A DNA stretch of 64,000 nucleotides, from contig CAVSTF010000010.1 in the NCBI GenBank assembly GCA_963730785.1, positions 682,001-746,000 of the forward strand, read 5' to 3'. The notes beneath the pieces are model-generated. The model worked only from the letters and a program-made list of their open reading frames with translations. It was not told where the DNA came from and made no database searches. How positions within the stretch are numbered: position 1 is the stretch's first letter; each line of letters begins with the position of its first letter. The stretch comes from Bog-473 sp963730785. Its GTDB lineage: Bacteria > Actinomycetota > Acidimicrobiia > Acidimicrobiales > RAAP-2. Position numbers and translations under genes: made by a program. Below, one piece after another: positions 60,578-64,000 of the stretch.

Positions 60578-62245
60578 ATGGCATCGACATTTGACCGCCG
60601 CGCACTGCTCGTCGGAGGGGCCGCGACTGCAGCCGGCATTGCCGGAATGGGCGCATTGGACTGGGACGGTTTAGCCGGCGCGGCCACCAGCAACTCGGCG
60701 CACAACGGTGTGAGCACCGCCAAGCCCAAGCGGGGCGGTTCGCTGGTCTTCGGCGTTGACGCCGAGGAATCGGGGTTCGACCCCACTCAGGCCCGCTACG
60801 ACGAGGTGGGCGTCATTTATGCCCGCACCGTCTTCGATCCCCTGACCATCATCACCAACAGCGGCAACTGGGCGCCCTACCTCGCGCAGTCGGTGGTGCC
60901 CAACGCCACCTACACCTCGTGGACGATCACCTTGCGGCCCAACGTGGTGTTCCACGATGGCACCCCCTGCAACGGGGCCGCCCTGCTCACCAACCTCAAG
61001 GCCCAGGCCAAGTCGTTGCTGACCGGCCTCATCATCAACCCGATCCTGGCCGACACCAATCCGATCGTGCAGAGCGGCCCGCTGGCCTGCACGCTCAACT
61101 TCAAGACACCGTGGGCGCCGTTCCCCTTCTACCTGGCCGGTGGTATCGGCGGGCAGATTGCCTATGTGGTGGCTCCCTCCATGCTGGCCGACAAGAACGG
61201 GACCTCCCACCCGGTGGGCACCGGACCATTCGTGTTCAAGGAGTGGGTACCCAACAGCCACTTCACCGCCACCGCCAATCCCCACTACTGGCGACCCGGG
61301 CTGCCCTACCTGAGCCAAATCACCTACAAGCCCATCCCCAATGAGCAGACGAGGGCCGAGGCACTGCGGGCCGGGACGATCGACATCATGATCACCGATA
61401 CGCCGCAGGTCGCCGCGCAGTTCAAGAACAACAAGAGCTACGGCTACACCGACGACAGCGTCCACTTGGCCGGCGAGCCCGACATCGACTGTCAGCTGCT
61501 GAACTGCGACAAGGCTCCCTTCAACGACCCCTCACTGCGTCGGGCGGCCGCCATGGCCATCAACAACAAGCAGTACCGGGCGTCGATCAACCAGAACCTG
61601 ATCCCGATCGCCACCGGCCTGTTCGCCCCCGGATCGCCGTACTACTCCAAGACCTCCTACCCGGCCTTCAACCCGACCGAGGCCAAGAAGCTGGTCAAGG
61701 CGGCCGAGGCCAAGGGTGGCGCCAAGGCGATCAGCCTGACCTACGGATCGACCAACGGACCGGCCTCCCAGCGCTCGCAGCAGTTCATTCAGCAGCAGCT
61801 GCAGGAGGTGGGCTTCAAGGTCACCAACAACTCGGTGGAGCAGAACGACCTCATCAACATCGCCCTGGCCGGCACGTACCAGATGTTGAACTGGCGCCAG
61901 TTCGGCGCCGTCGACCCCGACCTCAACTACATCTTCTGGAGCACCACCACGGCGAGCTCGGGCTCGCTCTCCATCAACATGGCCCGCAACTCGGACCCCA
62001 AGCTCGAATTCGACCTGCAGCTGGGCCGCAGCACGCTGGACCCGGCCACTCGGGCCAAGGCCTACAAGGCGGTCAATCAACGACTTTCGGTCGACTTGCC
62101 CTACCTGTGGCAGGACCGGTCGGTGTGGTCAGTCGTCAGCACGCTCAAGGCCCAGAACTGGAACAACCCGACCACGCCGACCGGCGCCAAGGCCTTCGGG
62201 CTCATCGGCGGTTCCGTGTGGCCCACTCAAATCTGGATCAGCTGA
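60578..62245 (+). CDS. Tat-exported ABC transporter substrate-binding protein, family 5
   Basis: A 555-residue extracytoplasmic solute-binding protein of the oligopeptide/nickel type (SBP_bac_5). The N-terminus has a twin-arginine signal (F-D-R-R-A-L-L-V-G-G then a hydrophobic run and G-A-A). The fold motifs are R-G-G-S-L-V-F-G, F-D-P-L-T, W-T-I-T-L-R-P-N-V-V-F-H-D-G-T-P, G-T-G-P-F-V-F-K-E-W and N-P-H-Y-W-R. There are no permease or ATPase genes within the window, so it is an orphan here. A clear AAGGGG ribosome site precedes ATG 60578. A two-component system follows 6 nt later, which may mean the protein feeds a signal to it. Confidence 0.9.
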   Translation: MASTFDRRALLVGGAATAAGIAGMGALDWDGLAGAATSNSAHNGVSTAKPKRGGSLVFGVDAEESGFDPTQARYDEVGVIYARTVFDPLTIITNSGNWAPYLAQSVVPNATYTSWTITLRPNVVFHDGTPCNGAALLTNLKAQAKSLLTGLIINPILADTNPIVQSGPLACTLNFKTPWAPFPFYLAGGIGGQIAYVVAPSMLADKNGTSHPVGTGPFVFKEWVPNSHFTATANPHYWRPGLPYLSQITYKPIPNEQTRAEALRAGTIDIMITDTPQVAAQFKNNKSYGYTDDSVHLAGEPDIDCQLLNCDKAPFNDPSLRRAAAMAINNKQYRASINQNLIPIATGLFAPGSPYYSKTSYPAFNPTEAKKLVKAAEAKGGAKAISLTYGSTNGPASQRSQQFIQQQLQEVGFKVTNNSVEQNDLINIALAGTYQMLNWRQFGAVDPDLNYIFWSTTTASSGSLSINMARNSDPKLEFDLQLGRSTLDPATRAKAYKAVNQRLSVDLPYLWQDRSVWSVVSTLKAQNWNNPTTPTGAKAFGLIGGSVWPTQIWIS

Positions 62246-62251
62246 TCGTCG

Positions 62252-62935
62252 GTGAGCGGCCGCATACTGGTCGTCGAGGACGACGAACGGATCCGCTCAT
62301 CTATGCGCCTCGCTCTCGAGAGCGAGGGCTACGAAGTGAAGGATGCCGCCAGCGCCGAGGAAGGTCTCGACCTCTTCGCTGACGCTCCCACCGATGTGGC
62401 CCTGATCGATCTCATGCTCCCGGGCATGGACGGATTCGAGTGCTGCCGGGCGCTACGCCGCCAGAGCGCGGTGCCCATCATCATCGTCACCGCCCGCTCC
62501 GACACCCACGACGTGGTGGCCGGACTGGAAGCGGGGGCCGACGACTACGTCACCAAGCCGTTTGTGGCCAAGGAGCTGGCGGCCCGCATCCGCGCCCTCC
62601 TGCGCCGGGCCCGCCCGCCGGAAGAGGATCCCGAGGCCATGACCTTCGGCGAACTGCAACTGCTGCCCGAGCAGGGCGTGTTGCGGCACCTCGACGGCAC
62701 CGAGGTCCATTGCACCCGCACCGAGTTCCGCCTCCTGTGCGAACTGGCCGCCAGCCCCAACAAGGTGCTCAGCCGTGAGCAACTGCTGGACCGGGTCTGG
62801 GGCTACGACTACTTCGGCGACGGCCGCCTGGTCGACGTTCATATCCGCCGACTGCGCACCAAGGTCGAACCCGATCCGGCGCTCCCCCGGCACATTCTCA
62901 CCGTGAGGGGCATGGGCTACAAGCTGGTGCCCTGA
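62252..62935 (+). CDS. OmpR-family response regulator
   Basis: A 227-residue DNA-binding response regulator. Receiver: D10 and D11, phospho-acceptor D53 (L-I-D-L-M-L-P-G-M-D-G), T80 and K102 (T-K-P-F). The C-terminal winged helix has L-T-x-x-E-F-type residues C-T-R-T-E-F-R-L-L, L-S-R-E-Q-L-L-D-R-V-W-G-Y and R-T-V-type end T-V-R-G-M-G-Y-K-L. GTG start 62252, 6 nt after the binding-protein gene. The cognate kinase follows 2 nt after its stop. Confidence 0.94.
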   Translation: MSGRILVVEDDERIRSSMRLALESEGYEVKDAASAEEGLDLFADAPTDVALIDLMLPGMDGFECCRALRRQSAVPIIIVTARSDTHDVVAGLEAGADDYVTKPFVAKELAARIRALLRRARPPEEDPEAMTFGELQLLPEQGVLRHLDGTEVHCTRTEFRLLCELAASPNKVLSREQLLDRVWGYDYFGDGRLVDVHIRRLRTKVEPDPALPRHILTVRGMGYKLVP

Positions 62936-62937
62936 AC

Positions 62938-64000
62938 TTGGCCCGGCTTGGCATCAGGGCCCGCATCACCGCCATCTTCGGGCTCGGCGCACTGTTGCTG
63001 TCGTTCAGCATGGGCGGGCTGTCCTACTTCACCACCCGGCACTTCCTGCTGGCCGAACGCGAGTCGGCCGCCCAGCATCAAGCATTCGCCAACGCCGCCC
63101 TCGTTCGCAGTTCCCTCGAATCCGGCACCACCCAGTACGCCGACCTCCTGTCCTCCCTCGATGCCGGCTCCGATTCCCACTCCGTCCTGATCTACCGCTC
63201 CTCCTCTTATGCCTCGTCGCTCACCGTCAGCGCCGCCTCGCTGCCAAAACAGCTCCGCCGCGTGGTGCTCGGCGGCCAAGCCGCCACCCAGACCTTCCGC
63301 CCCAACCTGAATGCCCAACCCGAAATCATCGTCGGCGTGCCCATCCCCGCCGTGCACGGGGCCTACTTCGAGGTCTTCGAGCTGTCCGACCTCGATCACA
63401 CCCTGCGGGTGCTCGGCCTCACCCTGCTCGGCGCCGGCGTCGTCACCACCATCCTCGGCACCGCCCTCGGCCGCTTCGCCAGCGACCGTTCGCTCCGCCC
63501 ACTGGCCGGCGTCTCCCGAGCCGCCGTCTCCATCGCCGGCGGCCAACTCGACACCCGACTCGAATCGGACCCGGCCGACTTCGACCTGGCCGGCCTCACC
63601 GTCTCCTTCAACGCCATGGTCGATCAACTCCAGGTCCGGATCGAGCGGGAGGAGCGCTTCAACTCCGACGTCAGCCACGAGCTCCGTTCGCCGCTCACCA
63701 CCCTCTCGGCCTCGCTTGAGGTGCTCGAAGCCGACCGGGCCGAACTGCCCGAGCGAGCCCAGCGGGCCCTGGCCCTCCTGGGCGCTGATCTCCGCCGTTT
63801 CCAGCGCATGGTGGGCGACCTGCTCGAGATGTCCCGGGTCGACGCCGGCTCCGTCGATGTCGTCCTGGAAGAAGTGCACGTGAGCGAGCTGGTCCAGCGA
63901 GCGGTCGACAACGGCGTGCGCAGCCTGGGCGAAGGCGTCACCGCTCCCCCCGTGGTGATGGCCGAGGACGTCCGGCCCATCCACGTCAAGGTCGACAAGC
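62938..64000 (+). CDS. Sensor histidine kinase, C-terminus cut by window edge
   Basis: A membrane kinase of which about 354 residues are visible. A TTG start at 62938, 2 nt after the response-regulator stop, gives A-R-L-G-I-R-A-R-I. Membrane helix 1 is at about 11-32, an extracytoplasmic sensor domain covers about 33-155, and membrane helix 2 about 157-178, followed by a HAMP domain to about 235. The H-box has H247 (S-D-V-S-H-E-L-R-S-P-L-T-T-L). The ATPase domain lies beyond the edge. The frame is open from 62938 to the last base. No sensor ligand can be named; the binding protein upstream is a possible partner. Confidence 0.9.
   Translation, partial: MARLGIRARITAIFGLGALLLSFSMGGLSYFTTRHFLLAERESAAQHQAFANAALVRSSLESGTTQYADLLSSLDAGSDSHSVLIYRSSSYASSLTVSAASLPKQLRRVVLGGQAATQTFRPNLNAQPEIIVGVPIPAVHGAYFEVFELSDLDHTLRVLGLTLLGAGVVTTILGTALGRFASDRSLRPLAGVSRAAVSIAGGQLDTRLESDPADFDLAGLTVSFNAMVDQLQVRIEREERFNSDVSHELRSPLTTLSASLEVLEADRAELPERAQRALALLGADLRRFQRMVGDLLEMSRVDAGSVDVVLEEVHVSELVQRAVDNGVRSLGEGVTAPPVVMAEDVRPIHVKVDK

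Noticed and set aside
62917..63984. Minus-strand open frame of 355 codons
   Set aside because: It is antisense to the histidine kinase, which is open from 62938 to the edge and has the H-box, HAMP domain and membrane helices.

Overview
The window looks like a chromosomal segment of a high-GC actinomycete, most likely from the class Acidimicrobiia (inference from gene content; no 16S rRNA or other marker was searched). The evidence is: actinobacterial LexA boxes of the form CGAAC-N4-GTTCG, an ECF sigma/RskA-type anti-sigma pair, a SigG-like ECF factor with a SnoaL domain, an Rv2578c-like radical SAM protein, many start codons placed 6-8 nt after a TANNNT box (leaderless promoters), frequent TTG/GTG starts, and a secreted protein built from 42-residue G-Y-W-x-V-A-S-D-G-G repeats. 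No rRNA, tRNA, IS element, prophage, CRISPR array or origin was seen, and no stretch over 300 bases lacks a gene.

Layout. 0-9.4 kb: the ruvA (cut by the left edge)-ruvC pair and yebC on the minus strand, a coupled SnoaL/ECF sigma/DUF899 operon, a TetR-regulated AurF-type diiron oxygenase divergent from a Baeyer-Villiger-type monooxygenase, an alpha/beta hydrolase, and lexA with two SOS boxes. 9.4-15 kb: a formamidopyrimidine-DNA glycosylase, a methyltransferase, an ECF sigma/anti-sigma pair followed by EthD-like, VOC and YCII genes, and a ferritin-like protein. 15-22.5 kb: dapE-dapD-dapC-hflX-dapF-miaA-miaB. 22.5-28.7 kb: a DUF4389 membrane protein, thrB, a D,D-carboxypeptidase and ftsK. 28.8-31.5 kb: a LexA-controlled radical SAM gene and the repeat/SGNH exoprotein. 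31.5-42 kb: rnj, dapA, a ferritin-like/TetR pair, a rhomboid, a second TetR, dapB, an M16 peptidase and pnp. 42-59.5 kb: a long minus-strand translation and envelope block in the conserved bacterial order (rpsB-tsf-pyrH-frr-cdsA-dxr-site-2 protease-ispG-proS-rimP-nusA-ylxR-infB-rbfA-truB-ribF-rpsO). 59.6-64 kb: xerC, and on the plus strand a Tat-exported peptide-binding protein, a response regulator and a sensor kinase cut by the right edge.

How the genes work together. Six genes for the succinylase route to meso-diaminopimelate (dapA, dapB, dapD, dapC, dapE, dapF) lie here in two clusters; they supply lysine and peptidoglycan precursors alongside dxr/ispG (isoprenoid precursors), cdsA (phospholipids) and the carboxypeptidase. 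The translation block feeds ribosome biogenesis, initiation, elongation, recycling and RNA turnover (pnp, rnj). ruvC, lexA and the radical SAM gene share SOS boxes and form a small DNA-damage regulon.

An important caveat: between about 28.65 and 48.33 kb I count 22 single-base frame breaks in twelve genes, most of them essential, and none outside that interval. Nineteen are extra bases and three are missing bases. This is best read as local sequence error, so those genes are annotated across their full extent as probably intact.
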